From assembly GCF_001884105.1 (NCBI RefSeq), contig NZ_MACI01000018.1, positions 62,001-126,000 on the forward strand: DNA of 64,000 nt. The letters run 5' to 3'. How positions within the stretch are numbered: the stretch's first letter is position 1; each line of letters begins with the position of its first letter. Source of the stretch: Bacillus luti (GTDB lineage Bacteria; Bacillota; Bacilli; Bacillales; Bacillaceae_G). Under the pieces are notes generated by a model. It did not search any database. It was not told the origin of the DNA and worked only from the letters and a program-made list of their open reading frames with translations. A program made the translations under genes and the position numbers. This document shows positions 1 through 9,586 of this stretch, piece after piece.

Positions 1-1023
1 CAGGGAAGAAGGACAAGAGAGAGAAACTTTAACGTGTCTTTCCTTATACATGGCGTTTACTTTTTCAGTTATACGAGTAAGAAAAGGGTGTAACTGAACT
101 TCTGTTACTACAATAGAAAAGTTATGCTTTTCCATCTGTGCAAGTAAAAATAAATCTTGAACTAAATTTGTAATATAATCAGACTCATCTTTTATAATAG
201 ATAAATATCGTAAACGTTGCTCAGGAGATGTGCTTTCTTTTAAAGCAATGTCCGCATAACCTCTTACATATGTTAACGGTGTTCGTAATTCATGAGCAAC
301 ACTTGCTAGAAATTCACTTCTTTCTGTTTTCATATAATGTAAATCATTAGCAAGCGTTTGAATAGATGATGCAAGTTCCCCAATTTCGTCATTTCGACTA
401 GTTGTTAATGAAACAGATAAATCGCCTTTACTCATTTTTTCAGTAGCATGTTTCATGTGTAACAATGGTTTTGTTAATGACCGTGATAATAGAAAGATGG
501 TGATGGCTGTTAATAGAAAAGTAATGATTCCAGCAATAATGAATTGTCTTGTTAGCCCGTTAACCATTTCCTCGATTGATTCCGTTCCGAGAAACATATA
601 TACATAGCCTTCCGTTTTTTCTGCCACTATAATGGGGCTAACTGTACATATATAATTAGATGTTTTCCAATGATTTTCTATAATTGCTCCGCCATGATCT
701 GTCCGTGTTTGCATCTTCTCAATATGCTTTTTTATAGTAGTATTTATTTCATTCGATTTAGCTAGTACATCCTTATTTGCATTTGTAATAACAACCGTGG
801 TTTCGGCTTCGGATTCCATTAGTGCAACATGGGAGATTGTTTGCTTATCAAAATATTTTTCAAGGACATCTCGGTGACTATTGCCGCGCTTTAATAAAGC
901 TGTCATTTCTTCATTTACTCTATTGTTGACAAGGCTATAATAAAGCAAGACAAATAGAACACTTTCGATTAAAAGTGTAACAATTAAGAAATAAAATCCG
1001 AATTGAATAGAGATTCGTTTCAT
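1..1023 (-). CDS. Sensor histidine kinase, partial (C-terminus beyond left edge)
   Basis: Membrane sensor kinase that would autophosphorylate and pass phosphate to the response regulator encoded just upstream of it on the same strand. The 341 visible codons show an N-terminal membrane helix (about residues 9-30), an extracytoplasmic sensor segment (about 31-160), a second helix (about 163-185), a HAMP linker ending in NDEIGELA, and a HisKA box VAHELRTPLTYVRGY with phospho-acceptor His244. The catalytic ATPase domain lies outside the window. The start is the ATG at 1023, 11 bases after the regulator's stop, so the two genes are surely co-transcribed. The signal sensed cannot be read from the sequence. 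Confidence 0.93.
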   Translation of the reverse strand, partial: MKRISIQFGFYFLIVTLLIESVLFVLLYYSLVNNRVNEEMTALLKRGNSHRDVLEKYFDKQTISHVALMESEAETTVVITNANKDVLAKSNEINTTIKKHIEKMQTRTDHGGAIIENHWKTSNYICTVSPIIVAEKTEGYVYMFLGTESIEEMVNGLTRQFIIAGIITFLLTAITIFLLSRSLTKPLLHMKHATEKMSKGDLSVSLTTSRNDEIGELASSIQTLANDLHYMKTERSEFLASVAHELRTPLTYVRGYADIALKESTSPEQRLRYLSIIKDESDYITNLVQDLFLLAQMEKHNFSIVVTEVQLHPFLTRITEKVNAMYKERHVKVSLSCPSSL

Positions 1024-1034
1024 CACTTTGCTCC

Positions 1035-1712
1035 TTACTCTTCCATATCAATCCACCGATACCCAACTCCGTATACAGTCTTTAAATGATGATCAATAGG
1101 GAAATTTCCTTTCCGTAATTTATCACGCAAATTACGAATATGTGAATCGACAGTTCTATCTTCTGTATTTGTATTGAATCCCCAAACTCGTTCAATGAGC
1201 TGATCACGGCTTAATACGTAGTTCACATGGCGTAAAAATAATCCGAGCAAAGAGAATTCGATTGGAGTGAGAAGAAGTTCTTCATCATGGACAGACACAA
1301 AATGTTTTGCCTCATCCCATAAAATGCCGTGATATTCGATTTGCGCATGTTGATTCGTACGCCGTAAAATAGCTTCAATTCTTGCGAAAAGCTCCTCTTC
1401 ATGGAAAGGTTTCGTTACGTAATCATCCGCTCCGAGTTTTAACCCTTGGACGACATCTAACGTTTGATCACGAGCAGTTACCATAATGATAGGAACGTTA
1501 CTAAATGATCGAATTCTTTTACATGTTTCCCATCCGTCCATCTTTGGCATCATAATATCGAGTAAAACAAACTTAAAGTTTCGATTCTCTATATGTGAAA
1601 TAGCTTCTTCTCCAGATACTGCACATACGCAGTTATATCCAATTGGAGTGAGATAAAGCGTTAATAATTCAAGCATTCTCGGTTCATCGTCTACGAGTAG
1701 TATATCGATCAT
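1035..1712 (-). CDS. OmpR-family two-component response regulator
   Basis: DNA-binding partner of the kinase downstream. The 225 residues comprise a receiver domain (about 1-115) and an OmpR/PhoB winged-helix domain (about 128-223). The receiver has the acidic pair Asp8/Asp9, phospho-acceptor Asp52 in LLDIMMP, Thr79 and Lys101 in DDYVTKPF. The winged helix ends with the typical TVYGVGYRW. A clear ribosome site (GGAGG) precedes the ATG at 1712. It is divergent from the lipoprotein gene at 1887, which could be a target, but no regulator-specific repeat was recognised in the 174-base gap. Confidence 0.95.
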   Translation of the reverse strand: MIDILLVDDEPRMLELLTLYLTPIGYNCVCAVSGEEAISHIENRNFKFVLLDIMMPKMDGWETCKRIRSFSNVPIIMVTARDQTLDVVQGLKLGADDYVTKPFHEEELFARIEAILRRTNQHAQIEYHGILWDEAKHFVSVHDEELLLTPIEFSLLGLFLRHVNYVLSRDQLIERVWGFNTNTEDRTVDSHIRNLRDKLRKGNFPIDHHLKTVYGVGYRWIDMEE

Positions 1713-1886
1713 AGAGTACCTCCGCCTTTGTAGTCATTATTTAAATTGTAAGTCAAAATCATGAAGAAATGGTGCAGATTATAATGCATCTGCATAATTT
1801 CTTCAGAATTGCTTGTTATTGTTTAGTTGAACTTCTACTTTAGGTAAGGATATTGGCTCAATAACGACGAATACGGAGGCGATATA

Positions 1887-3137
1887 ATGAAAAAAACAAC
1901 CCGCATTTTGGGCGTAACGATAATTACAGCAGTTGGTCTTGCAGCCTGTGGACAAACGAATAATATGGATCATACAAAGCATGAATCTACAAAAGAGAAG
2001 GAAACAGAGAAAAAGGAAATGAAAATGAATCAGGAGGTAACTGCGCCGAAAGAAATAAACGAAGGTGCATCGAATGATGTATTAACGACAAGTTTAAAAA
2101 ATGTAACGAGATTAAATACAAACGACCCTCTGCAAATGGCAGTATTAACTTCGCAAACGATATGGCCAGCAACTCATAAGGAGAATCAGCCAGGCGCAGT
2201 TATTTTAGTGCCAGTAAGCGAGTGGCAATTAGGGATTGCGAGTGCGGATCTTATTCACCATCCGAATAACGGACCGATTTTATTTATAGAAAAAGAACGG
2301 GTACCTGAAATGACGTTAAAAGAAATAAAACGACTAAATCCGCTCGGAACGAAAGATGGAACACAAATTATGGTTATGGGGGATGTAGGGACAGCTGCTC
2401 TTGAACAATTAAAAGAATATAAAATAAAACAAATAAAAGAAACAGATGCATCTATATTTGCAAAAGAGGTTGATAAAGAATACGCCGATATAACAGGAAG
2501 TTATCCAAATAGCATCATTATCGGCTCGTCCGAAGAGGAAGGTCGTTTATACACAACACCGGCTGCAAACTGGATCTCTCATATGCCAGAGCCACTTTTA
2601 TATGTAGAGAAAAATAAAGTACCAGAGTCTACGATAGAGGCATTAAAGATGAGAAAAGATAAAGCAAATATATATGTATTAGGACCAGAAAAAATCATTT
2701 CAAAAGAAGTGGAAAAAGAGTTAAGTAAATACGGAAAAGTAACGCGTATTAGTGGAGAGACTCCAACAGAAAATTCTATTGCATTTGCGAAATTTAAAGA
2801 TGAAAAGACGAAATTTGGGTGGGGGTTTAAAAAGCCCGGTCATGGTGTGTCATTTGTTTCAAACAAAACGCCAGACTTAGCAATTGCTGGAGCACCCTTT
2901 TCACATATGGGTAAACACGCGCCTGTTGTATTGTTAGAAGAAGGAAAAGCTTCACAACCAGTGTATGACTTCCTCGCTAGTATTCAACCGAAGTTTAAAG
3001 ATGATCCAACACTTGGACCGTATAATCACGGCTTCTTATTAGGAAGTACGGGTGATATTTCATTTGAAACACAAGGTATACTAGATGAGAGATTAGAGAT
3101 TGTGCAAGAAAGTGGTCAAGGACATGGTGGACATTAA
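1887..3137 (+). CDS. Putative lipoprotein with CWB2-like repeats
   Basis: The 416-residue precursor starts with a lipoprotein signal (LAAC, lipid-modified Cys21), followed by a Lys/Glu/Met/His-rich linker (about 25-50). The body contains repeated units such as GPILFIEKERVPEMTLKEI and PLLYVEKNKVPESTIEAL, each followed by a short strand of the type IMVMGDVG or IYVLGPEK. This is the pattern of cell-wall-binding repeat 2 (CWB2) domains, so surface anchoring is inferred. The tail is Gly/His-rich (GQGHGGH), and with the N-terminal HTKHE stretch could bind metal. Ribosome site ACGGAGG lies 8 bases before the ATG. Exact role unknown. Confidence 0.8.
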   Translation: MKKTTRILGVTIITAVGLAACGQTNNMDHTKHESTKEKETEKKEMKMNQEVTAPKEINEGASNDVLTTSLKNVTRLNTNDPLQMAVLTSQTIWPATHKENQPGAVILVPVSEWQLGIASADLIHHPNNGPILFIEKERVPEMTLKEIKRLNPLGTKDGTQIMVMGDVGTAALEQLKEYKIKQIKETDASIFAKEVDKEYADITGSYPNSIIIGSSEEEGRLYTTPAANWISHMPEPLLYVEKNKVPESTIEALKMRKDKANIYVLGPEKIISKEVEKELSKYGKVTRISGETPTENSIAFAKFKDEKTKFGWGFKKPGHGVSFVSNKTPDLAIAGAPFSHMGKHAPVVLLEEGKASQPVYDFLASIQPKFKDDPTLGPYNHGFLLGSTGDISFETQGILDERLEIVQESGQGHGGH

Positions 3138-3150
3138 TGAAATGAGAGAA

Positions 3151-3175
3151 GACGCTGCTAAGGTAGCGTTTTTTC
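3151..3175 (+). terminator. Rho-independent terminator after the CWB2-like lipoprotein gene
   Basis: Stem ACGCTGC / GTAGCGT around a TAAG loop, followed by a run of six T. Confidence 0.8.
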
Positions 3176-3292
3176 TTTAGGAAACTTTTACATAGCAAAA
3201 ATATCTCTCCTCGTTATATAATAGCCTTCGTGCAGTCGGCTAGATTTTCTTATGGAGAAAATCAAATGATAAAAGAGTAGAGGAGTGGTATT

Positions 3293-4744
3293 TTGTTTCA
3301 AACGATAAAAAATGATTGGTTTTCCAACGTGAAAGGGGACGTATTATCAGGGATTGTTGTTGCTTTAGCCTTAATTCCTGAAGCGATCGCGTTCTCCGTT
3401 ATTGCAGGCGTGGATCCGACCGTTGGATTATACGCAGCCTTTTGTATTGCAGTTACTATTTCATTTGTTGGCGGAAGAACAGGGATGATTTCAGCTGCCA
3501 CAGGTGCAATGGCATTATTAATGGTAACGCTCGTTAAAGATCATGGTTTGCAATATTTATTTGCCGCGACAATATTAACCGGTATTGTCCAAATTATTTT
3601 TGGTGTGTTCAAACTGAGCTCATTTATGAAGTTTATTCCTAAATCAGTTATGAGTGGTTTTTTAAATTCACTTGGAATTTTAGTTTTTACAGCGCAATTG
3701 CCGCATTTTAAAAATGCAACTTGGCAAATGTATGCACTTGTCGCATTAGGGCTTGCAATTATATATGTATTTCCACGTATTACGACGGCTGTTCCGTCTA
3801 CACTTATTTCAATTATCATTGTGACGGGTATTGCACTTATGAGCGGATTACAGTTGAAAACAGTAGGGGATATGGGAAGCTTACCGAAAGAGTTACCGTT
3901 TTTTAGTATTCCTGATGTGCCATTTACATTAGAGACATTAGGGATTATTTTACCGTACGCAGTTATGCTTGCAATTATCGGTTTACTAGAGTCATTATTA
4001 ACAGCTTCAGTTTTAGATGATATGACGCATACGGAAAGTAATAAACATAGGGAAGCACGTGGGCAAGGTATTGCGAACGTCGTGGCGGGTTTCTTTGGAG
4101 GAATGGCAGGATGTGCAATGATTGGACAATCTGTTATTAATATTAAATCAGGTGGACGAGGTCGTTTATCAACATTTGTAGCGGGCGGATTTTTAATCGT
4201 ATTACTATTCGTTTTAGGTGACTATGTCGTTCATATTCCAATGGCAGCTTTAGTTGCGGTTATGATTATGGTTTCAATCGGAACGTTTGATTGGAACTCT
4301 GTAACAACGATTCATAAAGTACCAAAAGGAAACGCATTTGTTATGATCGTAACAGTTGTGATTGTCCTAATTACACATAATTTAGCATTAGGTGTAATTA
4401 TCGGAACAGTAATTAGTGCAGTTTTATTTGCATTCAATATGGCAAAGATTCACGTGAAACATTTATATATTGAAAATAAGAAAATATACGAAATTCATGG
4501 TCAACTTTTCTTTGTATCTACAGCAGACTTTATAAATAATTTTTCATTTAATGAAGATGTAAAAGAAATTGAAATGAACTTTACTCATGCACACGTATGG
4601 GATGATTCAGCAGTGGCATCAATAGATAAAGTTATCATGAAGTATGAGCAAAGCGGTGTGAAAGTAAGTATAACTGGATTAAATGAACGTAGCGCAAAAC
4701 TTGTTACAAATTTAGCTATTTATAATAAAAGAATTGCTGGTTAA
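3293..4744 (+). CDS. SulP family inorganic anion transporter
   Basis: A 483-residue SLC26/SulP permease that moves an inorganic anion (sulfate, bicarbonate or similar) across the membrane. It has an N-terminal multi-helix core (about residues 15-385) with the SulP pattern GDVLSGIVVALALIPEA and GRTGMISAATGAMALLM, then a cytoplasmic STAS domain (about 395-480). The start is a TTG at 3293 behind AGAGGAG. The gene for a universal stress protein follows 113 bases downstream, a pairing also common between SulP and Usp genes in other bacteria. Substrate cannot be assigned; a BicA-like bicarbonate carrier is possible. Confidence 0.92.
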   Translation: MFQTIKNDWFSNVKGDVLSGIVVALALIPEAIAFSVIAGVDPTVGLYAAFCIAVTISFVGGRTGMISAATGAMALLMVTLVKDHGLQYLFAATILTGIVQIIFGVFKLSSFMKFIPKSVMSGFLNSLGILVFTAQLPHFKNATWQMYALVALGLAIIYVFPRITTAVPSTLISIIIVTGIALMSGLQLKTVGDMGSLPKELPFFSIPDVPFTLETLGIILPYAVMLAIIGLLESLLTASVLDDMTHTESNKHREARGQGIANVVAGFFGGMAGCAMIGQSVINIKSGGRGRLSTFVAGGFLIVLLFVLGDYVVHIPMAALVAVMIMVSIGTFDWNSVTTIHKVPKGNAFVMIVTVVIVLITHNLALGVIIGTVISAVLFAFNMAKIHVKHLYIENKKIYEIHGQLFFVSTADFINNFSFNEDVKEIEMNFTHAHVWDDSAVASIDKVIMKYEQSGVKVSITGLNERSAKLVTNLAIYNKRIAG

Positions 4745-4778
4745 AGAACTACAATTTTTTAATTTTATATTCATGTGT

Positions 4779-4815
4779 AAGCCCTCTTTTTTGAAAGACA
4801 AAAAAGGGGGCTTTT
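4779..4815 (+). terminator. Terminator after the SulP gene
   Basis: Long stem AAGCCCTCTTTTTTG / CAAAAAAGGGGGCTT with trailing T residues; separates the SulP gene from the Usp gene. Confidence 0.8.
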
Positions 4816-4857
4816 GTATTATAATACGAGTAGGATAACGAAAAGGGGATTCAGCAT

Positions 4858-5280
4858 ATGTATAAACAAATTATATTAGCATGTGATGGTTCTGAACATG
4901 CACTTCGAGCAGCAGAGCACGCAACATATATTGCGAAATTTAACGAAGAAACAAATGTTGAAGTTGTGTACGTAGTAGATAATAGAACGGCAAAGTCGGA
5001 TATTATACAAGGACAAACGGATTTAGAAACAATATCCGCTAGTCGAAAAGATAAATTAAAAGAGATTGAGGGTTTATTAAAGAAAGAGAACATTTCCTAC
5101 AAAATTACGATTCTACACGGTGATCCTGGAGATACAATCGTTCAGTATGTAAATACAGGGGATATAGATCTTGTTGTTGCTGGGAGTAGAGGGTTAAATA
5201 CATTGCAAGAAATGGTACTTGGTAGCGTAAGTCATAAAATAGCAAAGCGTGTGAAATGCCCGGTGATGATTGTAAAATAA
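4858..5280 (+). CDS. Universal stress protein (UspA family, ATP-binding type)
   Basis: Small cytoplasmic stress protein of 140 residues with a single Usp domain. The C-terminal half carries the nucleotide-binding signature G-x2-G-x9-G-S (GSRGLNTLQEMVLGS), and Asp9 in ILACDGS fits the ATP-binding class. Ribosome site AAAGGGG precedes the ATG at 4858. It has its own promoter space after the SulP terminator and is followed by its own terminator. Neighbourhood suggests a regulatory link to the anion transporter, which is inference. Confidence 0.95.
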   Translation: MYKQIILACDGSEHALRAAEHATYIAKFNEETNVEVVYVVDNRTAKSDIIQGQTDLETISASRKDKLKEIEGLLKKENISYKITILHGDPGDTIVQYVNTGDIDLVVAGSRGLNTLQEMVLGSVSHKIAKRVKCPVMIVK

Positions 5281-5308
5281 ATTGAGTGAAATATGTAGTA
5301 GCGAAAGC

Positions 5309-5338
5309 AAGACCTGGATATAATTCGAGGTCTTTTTT
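5309..5338 (+). terminator. Terminator after usp
   Basis: 7-bp stem AAGACCT / AGGTCTT followed by T residues. Confidence 0.8.
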
Positions 5339-5394
5339 GACGTATAAAGGGAGAGTGTATGGACATACTAAATATATAAGTTTAAAAAAAATTG

Positions 5395-5418
5395 CTAACT
5401 TACAAATTTGTAAGTTAG
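5395..5418. repeat. Perfect 24-bp palindrome
   Basis: CTAACTTACAAA/TTTGTAAGTTAG reads identically on both strands and is not followed by a T run, so it looks more like a protein-binding site than a terminator. It lies about 80 bases upstream of the small ORF at 5500. Confidence 0.6.
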
Positions 5419-5499
5419 GTGTCAGAAAAATCGATGTTATGAAATTTTTCCCATTGGTAAAATAAAAGTATCAAAGGGGAGATAGGGAGGATGGAAGTA

Positions 5500-5616
5500 A
5501 TGAAATCATTTCAAAATTTATCATATAGTCAAGGGGTAAGCTTAATTTGCTTAGGGGGATTTGCTACATCTGTTACGTTAGCTGTATTAATAAAGGTGTT
5601 TCATCAAATTTTCTAA
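5500..5616 (+). CDS. Small single-pass membrane peptide (38 aa), unknown function
   Basis: Short ORF beginning MKSFQNLSYSQGVSL and ending IKVFHQIF. It has one hydrophobic helix (about residues 13-32), so it would sit in the membrane. The ATG at 5500 is preferred over the in-frame ATG at 5491 because the strong ribosome site GGGAGG ends at 5490, giving normal spacing only to 5500. No family recognised. It lies alone between the usp terminator and the glpT terminator, with a perfect palindrome upstream, so it is probably a real independently transcribed gene. Confidence 0.6.
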   Translation: MKSFQNLSYSQGVSLICLGGFATSVTLAVLIKVFHQIF

Positions 5617-5671
5617 TTTTATAGTAGGGAAGGAATTGGTTGTTATAAATAGTAAGAAAAGTGCTGTAAAT

Positions 5672-5717
5672 AAAGAATAGCTCTTAGCATGTATATAAAC
5701 GCTAAGAGCTATTCTTT
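5672..5717. terminator. Bidirectional terminator downstream of glpT
   Basis: Perfect 17-bp arms (AAAGAATAGCTCTTAGC and its complement) around a 12-base loop, with A/T runs on both sides. It serves glpT on the minus strand and the small peptide gene on the plus strand. Confidence 0.85.
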
Positions 5718-5737
5718 ATTTATATATTATATTTTGT

Positions 5738-7087
5738 TTAAGCTTGTTTTGTTTTTGTCGATCCTGTGTTTAAAGTAAGAGCAAGGAAGAACATTGCAAG
5801 TACACAAGAAGCAAGTAATAAAATGAACCCGCCGTCCCATCCAAATGCATCTACAATAAAGCCCATAGCTGCGCTAGCAAAAGTAGCACCACCTAGGTAA
5901 CCAAAGAATCCAGTTAAGCCTGCTGCAGTTCCAGCAGCTTTCTTTGGTGCTAAGTCAAGCGCATGAAGACCAATTAGCATAACAGGTCCGTAAATTAAGA
6001 ATCCAATTGAAACCAGTGCGATACTATCAACCATTGGATTACCAGCAGGATTTAGCCAGTAAACGAGAACGGCAATGAATACACCGACCATAAATAAAAT
6101 ACCAGCAGGTGCACGGCGTCCTTTAAATAGTTTATCGCTCATCCATCCGCAAAGAAGCGTACCAGGAATACCAGCCCATTCATATAGCGCATAAGCGGTA
6201 CGTGAGCTACTATGAGTAAAGCTTTTTTCTTCTACTAAATAAGTAGGAGCCCAGTCTACAACTCCGTAACGAACGAAATAAACAAATACGTTAGCGATAG
6301 CGATATACCATAAAAACTTATTGTTTAACACGTATTTAAATAAAATTTCTTTTACTGAAAGTTCACGTTCACGATCTTTCACTTTTTCATCTGATGGGTA
6401 TTCACCAGTATGTTCCTCAATAGAAGGTAATCCGCAAGATTGAGGCGTATCACGCATCGTAATTAATACATAAATCCCAACTAAAATTGAAAGAATACCT
6501 GGGAAGTAAAATATACTCTTCCAGTCATTTGCAAAGAAATATAAGCCTAATGTAACGAGGGAAGGCATAAGTGCGCCGCCGACGTTATGAGCGACGTTCC
6601 AAATAGACATTTTTGTACCACGTTCACTTACAGAGAACCAGTGAACCATTGTACGACCACAAGGTGGCCAGCCCATACCTTGTACCCATCCATTTAAAAA
6701 TTGAAGTACAAACATGAGTATGATGCTTGTTGTAATGAAAGAAAATGAGCCGAAAATAATATTAATGATACCTGATAAAAATAGCCCAGCCGCTAAAAAG
6801 TAGCGAGGATTACAACGATCGGATACGATACCCATAAGAAATTTACTTAATCCGTAAGCAATTGATACTGCTGAAAGGATAACCCCAAGTTCCGCTTTAC
6901 TAAATCCTTGTTCGATTAAATATGGCATTGCTAGTGAAAAGTTTTTTCGAACAAAGTAGTAACCTGCATAACCGATGAAGATACCTAAGAATACTTGTAA
7001 ACGTAATTTACGGTATTCGCTATCAACACGATCAGCTGGTAAGCGTTCCGCGTGGGGCGCAGGTTTAAATAATTGTGTGAAAAACAT
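5738..7087 (-). CDS. glpT: Glycerol-3-phosphate transporter (MFS, OPA family)
   Basis: Imports sn-glycerol-3-phosphate in exchange for phosphate. The 449 residues form 12 membrane helices in two halves. FVRKNFS places Arg47 where E. coli GlpT has its substrate arginine (Arg45), and [14 protein letters not shown] holds the second arginine of the family. The conserved loop SDRCNPRYF follows helix 3. The central cytoplasmic linker is charged (about residues 215-240). Start ATG at 7087 behind GGGGAGG. The upstream region holds a promoter, a cre-like site and a leader terminator, consistent with carbon catabolite control and GlpP-type antitermination known for Bacillus glp genes. Confidence 0.95.
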   Translation of the reverse strand: MFFTQLFKPAPHAERLPADRVDSEYRKLRLQVFLGIFIGYAGYYFVRKNFSLAMPYLIEQGFSKAELGVILSAVSIAYGLSKFLMGIVSDRCNPRYFLAAGLFLSGIINIIFGSFSFITTSIILMFVLQFLNGWVQGMGWPPCGRTMVHWFSVSERGTKMSIWNVAHNVGGALMPSLVTLGLYFFANDWKSIFYFPGILSILVGIYVLITMRDTPQSCGLPSIEEHTGEYPSDEKVKDRERELSVKEILFKYVLNNKFLWYIAIANVFVYFVRYGVVDWAPTYLVEEKSFTHSSSRTAYALYEWAGIPGTLLCGWMSDKLFKGRRAPAGILFMVGVFIAVLVYWLNPAGNPMVDSIALVSIGFLIYGPVMLIGLHALDLAPKKAAGTAAGLTGFFGYLGGATFASAAMGFIVDAFGWDGGFILLLASCVLAMFFLALTLNTGSTKTKQA

Positions 7088-7141
7088 AAAATGAAAATCC
7101 TCCCCTAATAAATTAAAAGCGTTTTAAGACAGGAAGAATGC

Positions 7142-7190
7142 AAAAAGGCCATGAAATATAAAAAAGTTTCCTTTTTTATGATTCATAGCC
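7142..7190 (-). promoter_or_regulatory. Leader terminator/antiterminator of glpT
   Basis: Read on the minus strand, a long imperfect inverted repeat (GGCTATGAATCATAAAAAAG ... TATTTCATGGCC) is followed directly by TTTTT, forming an intrinsic terminator in the untranslated leader between the promoter and glpT. In B. subtilis the glp leaders carry such terminators, overcome by GlpP with glycerol-3-phosphate. That GlpP acts here is inferred from gene identity. Confidence 0.7.
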
Positions 7191-7235
7191 GTATACTCCG
7201 ATTCTCCGTGACTGTCAATATTAACTTCGTCGAAA

Positions 7236-7272
7236 ATTATACAACTTTGTGACAGAAATGTAAACGTTTTTA
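7236..7272 (-). promoter_or_regulatory. glpT promoter with overlapping cre-like site
   Basis: On the minus strand TTTACA (7264-7259), 17 bases, TATAAT (7241-7236) is a near-perfect SigA promoter. TGTAAACGTTTTTA at 7259-7272 covers the -35 box and matches the CcpA cre consensus except at one position, predicting glucose repression. A second possible promoter, TTGACA-17-TATACG, lies just downstream. Confidence 0.7.
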
Positions 7273-7284
7273 TGAATAAAAGTG

Positions 7285-7331
7285 TTGACGGATTTTGTTC
7301 GTGGGATTAATATTTAAATACGTTAAATATT
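7285..7331 (+). promoter_or_regulatory. Promoter and palindromic operator of the marR-efflux operon
   Basis: TTGACG (7285-7290), 17 bases, TAATAT (7308-7313). A palindrome with 9-bp arms, AATATTTAA-5-TTAAATATT (7309-7331), overlaps the -10 box, the usual position for MarR-family autorepression. Confidence 0.7.
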
Positions 7332-7358
7332 TTATTGTTTAAATAAGAGGTGGATAAC

Positions 7359-7817
7359 ATGCCAAATGATATGACGCATATCGATAAAATTCAAGCTCTT
7401 GCGTTTTCGATTGGAAAGAAAATGCAGACGGAGTTATTAGAACAAATGCAAGCAACAGGACTTACACCACCGCAGTTTTATATTTTAAAGATTTTAGATC
7501 ATTATGGAGCTTCAAGGGCGACAAAATTAGCAAAAAAGATGTATGTAAAGCCTAGTGCAATTACAGTGATGATTGATCGCTTAATTGACCAAGAGCTTGT
7601 AGAGCGCTATCACGACAAAGATGACCGTCGTGTTGTCATCATTGAGTTAACAAAAAAGGGGAAAGCTAGGGTGGAAGAGGCAATGACAGCTCGCAATGAG
7701 CATATTGCAAAATATTTCTCACACTTAGAATTACAAGAAAGAGAAGATTTGTTACGTCTCTTTGAGAAGTTAGAAACAATTATTTGCGGGACACAAGAGA
7801 AAAAAGAGAATAACTAA
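7359..7817 (+). CDS. MarR family transcriptional regulator
   Basis: Winged-helix dimeric regulator of 152 residues, probably repressing itself and the efflux pump downstream. The core includes LTPPQFYILKIL, a recognition region VKPSAITVMIDRLIDQELVER and the wing DKDDRRVVIIELT. The ATG at 7359 is chosen because AAGAGGTGG ends at 7353; a GTG at 7350 is too close to that site. The stop is 19 bases before the transporter start, so the two form an operon. The palindrome over the promoter is the likely operator. The inducer is unknown. Confidence 0.93.
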   Translation: MPNDMTHIDKIQALAFSIGKKMQTELLEQMQATGLTPPQFYILKILDHYGASRATKLAKKMYVKPSAITVMIDRLIDQELVERYHDKDDRRVVIIELTKKGKARVEEAMTARNEHIAKYFSHLELQEREDLLRLFEKLETIICGTQEKKENN

Positions 7818-7827
7818 GAGGAATTGA

Positions 7828-9450
<1,623 letters not shown>

Positions 9451-9452
9451 TG

Positions 9453-9482
9453 AAAAAGCATCGCCTTAGGGCGATGCTTTTT
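9453..9482 (+). terminator. Terminator of the marR-efflux operon
   Basis: Perfect 13-bp arms AAAAAGCATCGCC / GGCGATGCTTTTT with TTAG loop. Confidence 0.92.
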
Positions 9483-9517
9483 GAGTATAACCTTAAAAGC
9501 TTTTTAATGAGAAATGA

Positions 9518-9566
9518 TTGACGTATTTTTCGAAATGCGTTATATTATTTTCTGTAAACGGTTACA
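9518..9566 (+). promoter_or_regulatory. rbs operon promoter with cre/RbsR operator
   Basis: TTGACG (9518-9523), 17 bases, TATATT (9541-9546). TGTAAACGGTTACA at 9553-9566 lies on the expected transcription start and matches the cre consensus at every position. Such sites bind CcpA and can also bind LacI-family regulators such as RbsR. Confidence 0.85.
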
Positions 9567-9586
9567 TGAAATGGAGAGGAAAGAGC

